Shown here: positions 28,458 to 36,640 of the stretch, piece by piece
Layout: each line of letters starts with the position of its first letter
How positions within the stretch are numbered: position 1 is the first letter of the stretch
Origin: Nitrosospira multiformis
GTDB lineage: Bacteria; Pseudomonadota; Gammaproteobacteria; Burkholderiales; Nitrosomonadaceae
Assembly: GCF_900111585.1 (NCBI RefSeq)
Contig: NZ_FOHI01000001.1
Coordinates: 434,001 to 498,000 of the forward strand
Direction: 5' to 3'
Length of the DNA stretch: 64,000 nucleotides
The notes under the pieces: model-generated
What the model was told of the DNA's origin: nothing
The model's database searches: none
Seen by the model: the letters and a program-made list of their open reading frames with translations, nothing else
Translations under genes and position numbers: made by a program

Positions 28458-28915
28458 AGAATTACCAGTGCGGGAGTTTTGCGTGAATCAGTTCCGCACA
28501 CTCTATTAGCTGCATCTATCAGTTCCCCGATCTCGGGCGCAGAGTAGTGACTCGTAATGTCACCGTTCTTGTGCCCCAATAACACCTTCCTTGTTTCGAG
28601 CGGCACGCCAGCAGATCGCAGTCTGCGGCCAAACGTGTGTTTGAGGTCGCGCACCCTGACATTTGCGAATCCTAGCGGCGCTCGGCGTACGTCTCTCTGC
28701 AAGAGCTGCTGGTAAAGGGTGTGCAGGAACCGCTCCGCGCTATTGCTGCAAAAATGGCAGAAGAAAAAGCAGCCGCCTAATAAGTTCGACGGGGCGCTGT
28801 GAGGCGTCCCCCTATCATGATTTTCCCTCTCCCTCTCGACCTGGACATTTTCGTGATCATTGGCGGGAGCGGTTGCGTCATCGCCATTTTCCGCATTTAA
28901 GCAAAATCTGCACAA
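28439..28915 (-). pseudogene. Tyrosine integrase, C-terminal remnant
   Basis: The last 73 or so residues of this frame are the C-terminal end of a phage-type tyrosine recombinase. They include the HxxR box in DLKHTFGRRLRSAG, LGHKNGDITSHYS with the second conserved His and the nucleophilic Tyr, and a normal tail. The upstream half of the frame is unrelated sequence, and the N-terminal and core-binding domains with the first catalytic Arg are missing. It lies immediately beside tRNA-Arg, pointing at it, as integrases that use a tRNA 3' end do. Confidence 0.8.
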
Positions 28916-28967
28916 AAACCAGGCGATTATAACGCCCTGTAATCGATTATTTTGGAGGAATTAAGGC

Positions 28968-29375
28968 ATGGTTATAGGCTGGAACCAGATCGCAAAGGCG
29001 GGGCGGTTCTCGGCCTGATTGTCGTTGCAATTGTCGTGGTATGGATGGGCATCCACGCAATTCACGAGATGGCCGGAAAGTAGAGCGTGCAGAATGCGTG
29101 GCCAAGGAAAACAAGGCGCTTATCTGGAAACACCAGCAGCTCGAGGAAGCGAATGCCAGGAGTCTCGCGCTGATCGAGGCGAACTCAAAACTGAATGATA
29201 GGGTGAGCTACGACTTCTAGGCCGAACTGAAAACGATCTTTACGACCATGCCCTTAAAGCCCATCGCACCCGCATGAAACGGGACGAGTGTAGGGAGTGG
29301 GGATTAGGTATTCAGAAAATGCGGGAGGAGTGGGAAAGAGAGCAGAATTCCAATAGCAACGATGAAAGGACGTAG
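28968..29375 (+). pseudogene. Rz-like phage spanin gene, frameshifted remnant
   Basis: GGAGG then ATG at 28968 opens MVIGWNQIAKAG. Shifting by one base gives a hydrophobic segment (LGLIVVAIVVVWMGIHAI). A further shift gives a coiled-coil-like stretch (ECVAKENKALIWKH, QLEEANARSLALIEANSKL) that ends at a TAG inside VSYDF, where the second copy at 33.8 kb has CAG. The last frame reads RDECREWGLGIQKMREEW to a stop at 29373. A short membrane anchor plus coiled coil fits an inner-membrane spanin (Rz). That identity is inferred from architecture. Confidence 0.6.
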
Positions 29376-29530
29376 CTTAAGTCAGCAAAAGCCCCTCTGA
29401 AAAAGCGGTTGAAAAGAGAAAGGAACAGGGATTAGGATCAGACTCGGCACTATAGATAATGCCCTCAAGCAATTGATTGAACCTGATCTGGGGAGAATCA
29501 ATCCTTCAATCCACCTTTCTGGAGCCTACA

Positions 29531-30688
29531 ATGATAATCAAACATTGCTTCGAGGTCCGTGGCCTCATTCTTGCCACAACCCTACTTACCGGTCTCAGTT
29601 TCGTCACGCATGCCACTGCCGAACAGCATTCACTCCTTATTGATCTTGACAGTAAGCTAGTAGTCAATCTCGGAAGCCTGGGAGGAGGGGGCACTGTCGC
29701 TAGAGACATCAATGATGCCGGACAGGTGGTCGGCAGTTCGAGAACAATCCAAGGGGAGACTCATGCCTTTCTAACCGGGCCGAACGGAATGGGGATGAGT
29801 AGAGTGGATACGGATCCCTCGGAAAACTGGTCTGAGGCCGTCGGAATCAACAATGCTGGACAGGTTATCGGGAACTACCCATCTTACTATGTGGACCCAG
29901 AGCAGTGGTTTATGCGGGCGAGTTCTTTCATTACTGGTCCCAATAGTGAGGGTAGACAGTGGCTCGACTTCCAAGCCACCGGAGTTAACGATGCGGGGGT
30001 AGTAGTGGGATGGGATTTCCCCAAACAACCTTTTACGTCAAGTTGGTTAATTTATCCGGCTGCATATAGTGGTGTTTATGATGGGGGAACAGAAAGGATT
30101 AGTGGCTTGCTTTCGTTTGATTCTCAAGCCGAGTTGCTTGCAGTTAACAATTCCGGACAAGCCGTGGGAGTAGCCTCTGGCCATGCTGTTCTCGGTTCCC
30201 TCTACTACCCCAGTACACCCCCGGGACTTTGGACTGATATAGGGGCTTTGGCTGGAAATTACTCTAGCAAGGCTGTCGGGATTAATGAGGCAGGACAGAT
30301 AATAGGTTCTTACGAAGCTAATGGCGTCTCCCATGCTTTCATAACCAATGCGAGCGCCACGGAGCTGATCGATCTGGGTACGCTAGGAGGCCTTGGCAGC
30401 GAGGCCCTTGGAATTAACGATATAGGACAGGTAGTTGGGTGGGCCAATACGGCGGACGGGAATCGGCATGCGTTTATTACCGGTCCCAACGGAGAAGGTA
30501 TGATAGACCTCAATTCGTTGGTTCACCTGTCCGAAGGGGGCGTCCTCACCACCGCCATGGGTATAAATAATGAAGGGCAGGTGATTGTTCTTGCTATTCC
30601 GGAACCTGAAACCTACGCTCTAATGCTCGCAGGCCTGGGTTTGATCGGGTTTGTGGGATGGCGCCAGAAATCAGGAAGCAGGGTTTAG
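29531..30688 (+). CDS. HAF-repeat PEP-CTERM protein 1
   Basis: A 385-residue exported protein. A signal peptide (LILATTLLTGLSFVTHATA) is followed by degenerate repeats of the HAF type (INDAGQVVGSS, THAFLTGPNGMGM, DLGTLGGLGSEALGIND). It ends in a PEP-CTERM sorting signal (residues 357-385): PEPETYALMLAGLGLIGF, then a Trp-Arg basic end. Exosortase is expected to cleave there, placing the protein on the surface or in exopolysaccharide. GGAG before the ATG at 29531 decides the start over the one at 29477. Its middle repeats are more diverged than in paralogues 2-4. Confidence 0.9.
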   Translation: MIIKHCFEVRGLILATTLLTGLSFVTHATAEQHSLLIDLDSKLVVNLGSLGGGGTVARDINDAGQVVGSSRTIQGETHAFLTGPNGMGMSRVDTDPSENWSEAVGINNAGQVIGNYPSYYVDPEQWFMRASSFITGPNSEGRQWLDFQATGVNDAGVVVGWDFPKQPFTSSWLIYPAAYSGVYDGGTERISGLLSFDSQAELLAVNNSGQAVGVASGHAVLGSLYYPSTPPGLWTDIGALAGNYSSKAVGINEAGQIIGSYEANGVSHAFITNASATELIDLGTLGGLGSEALGINDIGQVVGWANTADGNRHAFITGPNGEGMIDLNSLVHLSEGGVLTTAMGINNEGQVIVLAIPEPETYALMLAGLGLIGFVGWRQKSGSRV

Positions 30689-30700
30689 TGCCAACAGCTC

Positions 30701-30785
30701 GATGAGTGTAGAGAATGGGTGATAGGTATTCAGCAAATCGGCGAGCCTCACATCTCTGAAAACCGTTTTTACTGGAGAGAAAATC
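30701..30785 (+). repeat. 85-bp spacer repeat before HAF gene 2
   Basis: This spacer, from GATGAGTGTAGAGAATGGG to the start codon, is nearly identical to 31984-32068 before HAF gene 3. Its first 45 bases resemble the 3' end of the Rz-like remnant (29283 onward: GACGAGTGTAGGGAGTGGGG, then ATTAGGTATTCAG). The duplicated unit therefore included the tail of that phage gene plus a HAF gene. Confidence 0.75.
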
Positions 30786-31970
30786 ATGAAAATTACCCCT
30801 AGCTCTAAAATCCAGAGCCTGATGCTGGCGGCAGCCCTGACTATCGGACTTTGTTTTGTTTCCCCTGCGTCCGCACAGTACGTACCGTTATACTCGTACA
30901 TCCTGGACATCAATAGCAAAACACTGACTGATCTTGGGACGCTGGGAGGAGATTCCAATTCTGCCTCTGACATCAATGACGCCGGACAGGTGGTGGGGGA
31001 TTCACGCACGGCCGCAGGGGATTGGCAAGCTTTTATCACCGGTGCCAATGGCGTGGGCAAGACCCTTCTGGGGGGGCCTCTGCTGGCTGGGAATTACCTT
31101 TATACCGCTGCCATCAATGACGCGGGGCAGGTGGTAGGGGCATCCATCCCGACTGCTGGTGATCGGCACGCTTTTATCACCGGCCCCAATGGAGTGGGCG
31201 TGATCGATCTCGGGACGCTGGGTGGAGTTTACATTGCCAGTTCCGCCTCTGGCATCAATAACGCTGGGCAGGTGGTAGGAGACTCCTCCCCAGCCCCAGG
31301 CTCAGGTGCTTCGCACGCTTTTATCACCGGCCCCAATGGCGTAGGCATGACCGATCTCGGGACGCTGGGCGGAGATTATAGTGTCGCCACTGACATCAAT
31401 GACGCCGGACAGGTGGTAGGGTATTCCACCACGGCTGCCGGTAATCGCCATGCTTTCATTACCGGTCCCAATGGCGTAGGCATGACCGATCTCGGGACGC
31501 TGGGTGGAGATGGAGTTGAATATGGCAGTGCTGCCAAGGGCGTCAATGACGCCGGACAGGTGGTCGGGTATTCCTGGACAGCCGCAGGTGCTCTGCACGC
31601 TTTCGTCACCGGCCCCAATGGCATAGGCATGACCGATCTCGGGATGACGCTAGGTGAAGGTACCAGTCAAGCCTTTGATATCAATGATGCTGGGCAGGTG
31701 GTGGGGAGATTCACCACGGCCGCAGGTTATGAGCATGCTTTTATCACCGGCTCCAATGGCGTGGGCATGACAGATCTCAATTCGCTGGTTGACTTGCCGG
31801 CGGGGATTGTTCTAGTGGCAGCTGTCGATATCAATAACGTGGGGCAGATCATTGCCCTCGCTACCACTATCCCCCCTATCCCCGAGCCTCAATCCTATGC
31901 CTTGATGCTCGCAGGCCTGGGCTTGATCGGATTCGTGGCATGGCGGCAGAAATCAGGAAGCAGAGTTTAA
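30786..31970 (+). CDS. HAF-repeat PEP-CTERM protein 2
   Basis: 394 residues. A signal peptide (SLMLAAALTIGLCFVSPASAQ-like start) precedes seven or so HAF repeats. Each unit reads roughly INDAGQVVG, a variable segment, HAFITGPNGVGM and DLGTLGG. The PEP-CTERM signal occupies residues 366-394 (PEPQSYALMLAGLGLIGF, then WRQKSGSRV). GGAGAG precedes the ATG. The gene lies 1,255 bases after the start of HAF gene 1 in the same orientation. The repeats probably fold as a beta-propeller-like or solenoid surface domain, which is inference. Confidence 0.92.
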   Translation: MKITPSSKIQSLMLAAALTIGLCFVSPASAQYVPLYSYILDINSKTLTDLGTLGGDSNSASDINDAGQVVGDSRTAAGDWQAFITGANGVGKTLLGGPLLAGNYLYTAAINDAGQVVGASIPTAGDRHAFITGPNGVGVIDLGTLGGVYIASSASGINNAGQVVGDSSPAPGSGASHAFITGPNGVGMTDLGTLGGDYSVATDINDAGQVVGYSTTAAGNRHAFITGPNGVGMTDLGTLGGDGVEYGSAAKGVNDAGQVVGYSWTAAGALHAFVTGPNGIGMTDLGMTLGEGTSQAFDINDAGQVVGRFTTAAGYEHAFITGSNGVGMTDLNSLVDLPAGIVLVAAVDINNVGQIIALATTIPPIPEPQSYALMLAGLGLIGFVAWRQKSGSRV

Positions 31971-31983
31971 TACCAATACGTTC

Positions 31984-32068
31984 GATGAGTGTAGAGAATG
32001 GGCGATAGGTATTCAGCAAATCGGGAAGTCCCAATCTCTGAAAACCGTTTCTTACTGGAGAGAGAATA
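31984..32068 (+). repeat. 85-bp spacer repeat before HAF gene 3
   Basis: Direct repeat of 30701-30785 with about ten differences, carrying the same GGAGAG Shine-Dalgarno box next to the start codon. Confidence 0.75.
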
Positions 32069-33256
32069 ATGAAAATGACCCGTAATTCCAGAATGCAGAG
32101 CTTGATTCTAGCGACAACCATAAGTATCGGATTGTGCTTTACTTCCCCTGTCTTCGCACAGCAGGATGTACGAGATGTAGGCACATTCATCCTAGACCTC
32201 AACGGTAAAGGTTTGATTTCTCTCGGGACACTGGGTGGAAGCGTCACTAAGGTTTATGATATCAATGATGTCGGGCAGGTGGTGGGAATATCCACCACGG
32301 CCACAGGTGAGCGGCACGCTTTCATTACCGGTCCCAATGGCGCGGGCATGACCGATCTCGGGACGCTGGGTGGCCCTTACAGTATTGCCACTAGCATCAA
32401 TAATGCCGGACAAGTGGTGGGGGAGGCCTATCTGGACGTGCCGGGCCGTACCCACGCCTTCATTACCGGCCCCAACGGCGTGGGCATGACCGATCTTGGG
32501 CCACAGGGAGAATTTTGGAGTAGCGCCACTGGCATTAACAATGCCGGGCAAGTGGCAGGAAATAGGAATCCCTACGACCCATACGATTTCCGAGACCATC
32601 CCTTCATTACCGGTCCTAATGGTGTAGGTATGACCGATCTCGGGCCGCTGGGTAGAGTTTCTGCTGACGCGACTGGCATCAACGATGCTGGGCAGGTGGT
32701 GGGAACCTCCGACACGGCTGCTGGTGATCAGCATGCTTTCATTACCGGTCCCAATGGCGTGGGCATGACCGACCTCGGGACGCTTGGTGGAGTTAACAGT
32801 TTTGCTGCTGGTATCAATGATGCCGGACAGGTGGTAGGGGCGTCCACCACGGCTACAGGTGGGATGCATGCTTTCATTACCGGTCCCAATGGGGTGGGCA
32901 TGACTGATCTCGGGCCGCTGGAAGCAAATAAGAGTTACGCCAATAGCATCAATGATGCCGGAGAGGTGGTAGGGGCGTTCGCTACGGCTACAAGTGGGAT
33001 GCATGCTTTCATTACCGGTCCCAATGGGGTGGGCATGACCGACCTCAATTCGCTGGTTGAGTTGCCAGCTGGAACTTTTATATCGCAAGCCATCGGCATC
33101 AACAACGCGGGACAGGTCCTCATTGTTACCAGTACTCTCGTTCCCGAACCCGAGACCTATGCTCTGATGCTTGCAGGCCTGGGCTTGATCGGGTTTGTGG
33201 CATGGCGGCAGAAATCGGAAAACAGGATTTTTACTATACTATTCCCGGAAAACTAA
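32069..33256 (+). CDS. HAF-repeat PEP-CTERM protein 3
   Basis: 395 residues, closest to HAF protein 2. It has a signal peptide (LILATTISIGLCFTSPVFAQ), seven HAF units and a PEP-CTERM signal starting at residue 359. After WRQKSENR the frame continues for nine extra residues (IFTILFPEN) where the paralogues stop, so the original stop was probably lost. Exosortase cleaves before the transmembrane part, so the extra tail may be harmless. GGAGAG precedes the ATG. Followed by an AT-rich stretch and the second tRNA copy. Confidence 0.92.
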   Translation: MKMTRNSRMQSLILATTISIGLCFTSPVFAQQDVRDVGTFILDLNGKGLISLGTLGGSVTKVYDINDVGQVVGISTTATGERHAFITGPNGAGMTDLGTLGGPYSIATSINNAGQVVGEAYLDVPGRTHAFITGPNGVGMTDLGPQGEFWSSATGINNAGQVAGNRNPYDPYDFRDHPFITGPNGVGMTDLGPLGRVSADATGINDAGQVVGTSDTAAGDQHAFITGPNGVGMTDLGTLGGVNSFAAGINDAGQVVGASTTATGGMHAFITGPNGVGMTDLGPLEANKSYANSINDAGEVVGAFATATSGMHAFITGPNGVGMTDLNSLVELPAGTFISQAIGINNAGQVLIVTSTLVPEPETYALMLAGLGLIGFVAWRQKSENRIFTILFPEN

Positions 33257-33362
33257 ATCTTTGTAAATCATAAGCATAAGACGTACCAAGAAGGAATTTT
33301 ATAGTACAAATTGGGTTTTGTAAGCTATTGAAAATAATAATTTAATAACAGTTAAGCTAATC

Positions 33363-33409
33363 GGCTACGAACCAAGGGGTTGTGGGTTCGAATCCTGCCG
33401 GGCCCACCA
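33363..33409 (+). repeat. tRNA-Arg 3' fragment, second att copy
   Basis: 47 bases matching tRNA-Arg positions 28353-28399 with three differences, from GGCTACGAACCAAGGGG to the CCA. The 5' half of the tRNA is absent and replaced by AT-rich sequence ending TTAAGCTAATC. The acceptor end reads GGGCCCACCA rather than GGGCGCGCCA. It cannot be a functional tRNA and is read as an attachment-site copy (attR/attL). Confidence 0.9.
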
Positions 33410-33417
33410 ATAATCAA

Positions 33418-33447
33418 GGGTTAGCGAAGCTTGCTAACCCCTTTTTT
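33418..33447 (+). terminator. Intrinsic terminator after the second att copy
   Basis: GGGTTAGC (33418-33425) pairs with GCTAACCC (33433-33440), loop GAAGCTT, followed by six T. It differs from the terminator of the intact tRNA-Arg, so this flank came with the integrated element. Confidence 0.85.
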
Positions 33448-33448
33448 G

Positions 33449-33697
33449 CTATTCGCCACCTCGTTTACTATTCAGTGGCTTAACTCGCCCTGATTTGCGT
33501 CGATAAATTGCCTCGGTAATGTGGGCGTCAGAGTGCGAAAGCAGGGCGCGCGTATGCTCCAGGGACTCCGCACCAGACACGCATTTGGCACGCAAGTCGT
33601 GTTTCGTGAATCTTTGGTGTAACTGATTTCTTTCAATATTCGATCGACGAAACGACCCACATGCTGTCCCAGCCGTGGTATAGGCTCGTTTCCTCAT
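33449..33697 (-). pseudogene. Tyrosine integrase, second C-terminal remnant
   Basis: The frame of 82 residues includes FTKHDLRAKCVSGAESLEHT and LLSHSDAHITEAIYRRK, which fit the HxxR...LxH...Y end of a tyrosine recombinase, with Tyr in EAIYRRK. It is truncated at the N-terminus. It is a different lineage from the remnant at 28.4 kb, and it again sits directly beside a tRNA-Arg fragment and points at it. Confidence 0.75.
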
Positions 33698-33820
33698 CGA
33701 TATAACCCTCCTCTTTTCGGCTGCAGAACAAGAACGGCGATAGTACAGGTCGTGCCTATTTTGCCATTTCCACCGCCTCCGACAGTGCGAACGTCGATCC
33801 TGAAGGAGGATGATCTGATT

Positions 33821-33990
33821 GGTTACGACTTCCAGGCCGAACTGAAAGCGATCTTTACGGCTACATGCTTAAATCCCGATTGCACCGGGTCAAACGGGAC
33901 GAGTGCAGAGAGTGGGCGCTGGGTATTCGGAAGATGCGGCAGGAGCGGGAGAGGGAACAGAATTTCATTAGCGGCGATGAGGAGAGGTAG
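33821..33990 (+). pseudogene. Rz-like phage gene, second remnant (3' half)
   Basis: The segment starts GYDFQAELKAIFT and, after a frameshift, ends in a frame reading DECREWALGIRKMRQERE to a stop at 33990. It is clearly homologous to 29205-29375. The CAG codon in YDFQ is a TAG stop in the first copy. The membrane-anchor half is missing here. Similar sequence continues downstream (AAAAAGCGGTTGAAAAG, ACAGGGATTAGGAT) in both copies up to the HAF gene starts. Confidence 0.65.
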
Positions 33991-34140
33991 CATAACCTAC
34001 GAAGAAGCCATGCTCAAAAAGCGGTTGAAAAGAAAAGAACAGGGATTAGGATTAGACTTGTAGCATGTTTAGTAACTTAACATACTTGATCGAGAGGTAA
34101 ATCCTTCAATCTTTAACCCATTTTTCTGGAGCAAACAATA

Positions 34141-35289
34141 ATGATCAACTATTGCTTCAATTTCCGCAGCCTCTTTCTCGCCATTGCCCTGATGGGTGGT
34201 CTGGGACTGGTTACTCACGCCACAGCCTCGCGCTCGTATAACTTGGACCTCAACACGATGACACCAATTCCACTAGATGGATTAGGCGGGGAATACACGA
34301 GTGTTATTGACATCAATGATGCAGGGCAGGCAGTGGGGGCGGCTTTAAGGCCCGGCGTCATCGAGTTGAGGGGCTTCATCACCGATCCCAATGCGATGTG
34401 GGCGAGCGAGATTGGCACGTTAGGCGGGTATTCGAGCCAGGCTAGTGGTATCAACAATGAGGGGCAGGTTGTGGGGGGGTCTGGGACTCGTGGAGATGGT
34501 ACTCATGCCTTCATCACTGGCCCTGATGGGATAGGAATCAGAGATCTTGGCACGTTAGGCGGATATTTCAGCGGCGCTAATGACATCAACAATATTGGGC
34601 AGGTTGCTGGATATTCTTACACTGATGAAAATGAAACGCATGCTTTCATCACTGGTCCTGACGGGATGCGAATGAGAGATCTTGGCACGTTAGGCGGATA
34701 TTTCAGCACCGCTAATGGTATCAACGATATCGGGCAGGTTGCTGGATATTCTTACACTGATGAAAATGAAATGCATGCTTTCATCACGGGTCCTGATGGG
34801 ATAGGAATGAGAGATCTTGGCACGTTAGGCGGAAAATCCAGCGCCGCTAATGACATCAACAATGTCGGGCAGGTCGCCGGATATTCTTACACTGATGAAG
34901 GTGAAAAGCATGCCTTCATCACTGGTCCTGATGGGATGGGAATGAGAGATCTAGGCACGTTAGGCGGGCGATGGAGCGAAGCTCGTGGTATCAACAATGC
35001 GGGACAGGTGGTGGGAGAGTTTGAAGTAGGCAACGGCTACGAGCATGCGTTTATTACTGGTCCTAATGGCGAAGACATGAGAGATCTCAATTCGCTGCTT
35101 CACGTGTCCGGAGGGTGGATTCTTGCTAGTGCCGTTGGCATTAGTAACGACGGACATATTGTTGCTTGGGCGGTTCCCGAACATACTCTGACGGTTCCCG
35201 AGCCGGAGACCTATATTTTGATGCTCGCGGGTCTAGGCTTGATCGGGTTTGTGGCATGGCGCAAGAAACCAGAAGACAGGGGTTTCTGA
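34141..35289 (+). CDS. HAF-repeat PEP-CTERM protein 4
   Basis: 382 residues. A signal peptide (SLFLAIALMGGLGLVTHATA) is followed by HAF units of exactly 45 residues, several nearly identical (GYSYTDENETHAFITGPDG, then RDLGTLGGYFS). The PEP-CTERM signal is at residues 353-382 (PEPETYILMLAGLGLIGF). The repeats are much more uniform than in HAF 1-3, which points to recent internal duplication. The SD is TGGAGC before ATG at 34141. The gene is the only intact gene between the second and third att copies. Confidence 0.92.
   Translation: MINYCFNFRSLFLAIALMGGLGLVTHATASRSYNLDLNTMTPIPLDGLGGEYTSVIDINDAGQAVGAALRPGVIELRGFITDPNAMWASEIGTLGGYSSQASGINNEGQVVGGSGTRGDGTHAFITGPDGIGIRDLGTLGGYFSGANDINNIGQVAGYSYTDENETHAFITGPDGMRMRDLGTLGGYFSTANGINDIGQVAGYSYTDENEMHAFITGPDGIGMRDLGTLGGKSSAANDINNVGQVAGYSYTDEGEKHAFITGPDGMGMRDLGTLGGRWSEARGINNAGQVVGEFEVGNGYEHAFITGPNGEDMRDLNSLLHVSGGWILASAVGISNDGHIVAWAVPEHTLTVPEPETYILMLAGLGLIGFVAWRKKPEDRGF
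34416..34965 (+). repeat. 135-bp tandem repeats inside HAF gene 4
   Basis: The marker CACGTTAGGC recurs at 34416, 34551, 34686, 34821 and 34956, a constant spacing of 135 bases (45 codons). Neighbouring units differ by few bases, so length variation by recombination is likely. Confidence 0.95.
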
Positions 35290-35413
35290 TGTACTATAGC
35301 CCAAATAGGAACTATTAAATCAAACGCATAAAGGGTATTGCCCAAAGATTTTATAGTACATTTCGTATCTTATAAGACATTGAAAGAAAATAAAAATAAT
35401 GGTTAAGCTAATC

Positions 35414-35457
35414 GGCTACGAAGGGAGTTGTAGGTTCGAAGCCTGCCGGGCGCGCCA
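35414..35457 (+). repeat. tRNA-Arg 3' fragment, third att copy
   Basis: GGCTACGAAGGGAG to the CGCGCCA end matches the tRNA-Arg 3' part with a small deletion in the anticodon arm and several substitutions. It is preceded by TTAAGCTAATC as at the second copy. The downstream flank (TTAGTAAATTTAATCGCC) resembles the sequence after the intact tRNA. It is not a functional tRNA. Confidence 0.85.
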
Positions 35458-35515
35458 ATTTTTATTAGTAAATTTAATCGCCTGTCGGCTGCGGTTTGTG
35501 CTAAGGCAATAAGGA

Positions 35516-35541
35516 AGAAAAGGCCCGGCGGTGAGCCGGGC
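35516..35541 (-). terminator. Minus-strand terminator after the third att copy
   Basis: GCCCGGC (35523-35529) pairs with GCCGGGC (35535-35541), loop GGTGA. On the minus strand the stem is followed by CTTTTCTTCC, a T-rich tail, so it would stop leftward transcription. Confidence 0.6.
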
Positions 35542-36089
35542 AAAGGAGAGTCCACTACATCATAAACCCAAGTCTCAAAAGAAGGAGAAAGAGTCTGGGA
35601 GCGGCAGTGATGGTAGCTACTAACCGGATGGCTATCTTAGCTCAGCAGTAAAGCCTCGATCGGCCGATTAGAACCGGATTTTTGGTGCTTATTTTTGGCG
35701 CTTATTGACGGAGGAGTGGAGGGCAACAAAAAACCACCGAAACGAGTTGCCAGATAATAAGATACTTGATTCCCGCGCCCGTCAAATTGATGTAAATCAG
35801 TTATGAGGCATTCGAGGCATTCGTGAGTTCGAATGCGGAAACCACAGATGGTTATTAGTCGTTTTGGGCGACAACCAAGGCAGTGACAGAGTAGAGAAGT
35901 AACAGTAAGATAAAAGAACTACCCCCAGACAAGGGGATGCTCAGCGTCTTGGCTTTTCTTCGACTGCTGTGGAAGTTCTGCCAAGCTTTAATGCGATTCG
36001 TCTATGCGGAATCCCTTGTTTGCCATGATCTCCGGTATCTGGATGTCCTCTGACGTCCATGGACTTCCAGCGTTGCATAACCGCTTTCC
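35542..36089. other. Accessory region without a supported gene
   Basis: About 550 bases with no frame I can support. A short direct repeat (TTTTTGGTGCTTATTTTTGGCGCTTATT region near 35677) and a duplicated GGCATTCG at about 35805 are seen. This is probably decayed element DNA. Confidence 0.5.
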
Positions 36090-36428
36090 CTAATCACTTT
36101 GACGTCGATCGTTACGCCGCCTATCGGAAATTCTGCGTTCCGGTTGGTATGGAAGAGGTCTCGATGAATGATCGTCTCTACATACCGTGGCCACTATTTT
36201 TTCAGCTATCGGCCTAACCGAGGATTGCTGTTTTTGGGAAGTGCCGTCTTCGGCGAGAATTTGTAGCAACCCAAAAAGCTCCCTTTGTCTCTTGGGGGGC
36301 AGTGTAGCAAGAACCTTGGTGAGTATCTGGCAGGACTGCTGAAACTCTTCATCTGACAGATTTGAAATGTTCGAATCTTGTTCCTTCTCGAAGCTGATTT
36401 TCTTCTTTAAATTTGCATCATTTTCCAT
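36090..36428 (-). CDS. Hypothetical small protein with Arg-rich C-terminus
   Basis: 112 residues, not recognised. The N-terminus is charged (MENDANLKKKISFEKEQDS). A helical middle follows (QILTKVLATLPPKRQRELFG), and the end is RRISDRRRNDRRQSD, an arginine-repeat tail. AAGGA lies six bases before the ATG. There is no signal peptide or membrane segment. It lies in the att array between the third and fourth tRNA copies, so it may be element cargo. Confidence 0.5.
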   Translation of the reverse strand: MENDANLKKKISFEKEQDSNISNLSDEEFQQSCQILTKVLATLPPKRQRELFGLLQILAEDGTSQKQQSSVRPIAEKIVATVCRDDHSSRPLPYQPERRISDRRRNDRRQSD

Positions 36429-36572
36429 AGCTCGTCCTTGTTTATGCTACCCCCTAAAATTCGGGACGATGCGAACTTACTGTGTCCAGCTCCGATATGA
36501 CACAAACCGGATACAGCAAGCCTCGGTAGAGGGCAGTCTCAGTGAGGAGAATTAATTTGCAGCGTAAGCCAG

Positions 36573-36611
36573 AATGTGGGCCCGACAGTAAGTCGGGGTG
36601 AGCCCCACATT
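36573..36611. repeat. Compound hairpin
   Basis: AATGTGGG (36573) pairs with CCCACATT (ending 36611), and inside it CCCGAC pairs with GTCGGG around AGTAA. The structure has two stacked stems of 8 and 6 bp with a small bulge. No T-run follows on either strand, so it is not a typical terminator. Confidence 0.65.
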
Positions 36612-36622
36612 GGGTCCATCAT

Positions 36623-36640
36623 ATTTCACATATGTGAAAT
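36623..36640. promoter_or_regulatory. 18-bp perfect palindrome ATTTCACATATGTGAAAT
   Basis: A perfect dyad with no loop, 12 bases after the compound hairpin. It has the form of a dimeric repressor operator (TTTCACA/TGTGAAA half sites, somewhat like CRP/FNR-family sites). No promoter or gene start was identified immediately beside it, so the regulatory role is a guess. Confidence 0.4.

Noticed and set aside
32192-33088. 298-codon open frame on the minus strand opposite HAF gene 3
   Set aside because: It is a by-product of coding repeats with a period divisible by three; it has no SD sequence, and the translated sequence simply mirrors the repeats.
34416-34965. Regular 135-base periodicity as a CRISPR array
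   Set aside because: The repeats are coding, have no distinct spacers, and translate into 45-residue HAF units; no cas genes are present.
35805-35850. GTGAGTTCGAATGCGG as the T-arm of another tRNA fragment
   Set aside because: No acceptor or CCA end and no alignment with the tRNA-Arg copies; similarity is limited to the TTCGAA core.
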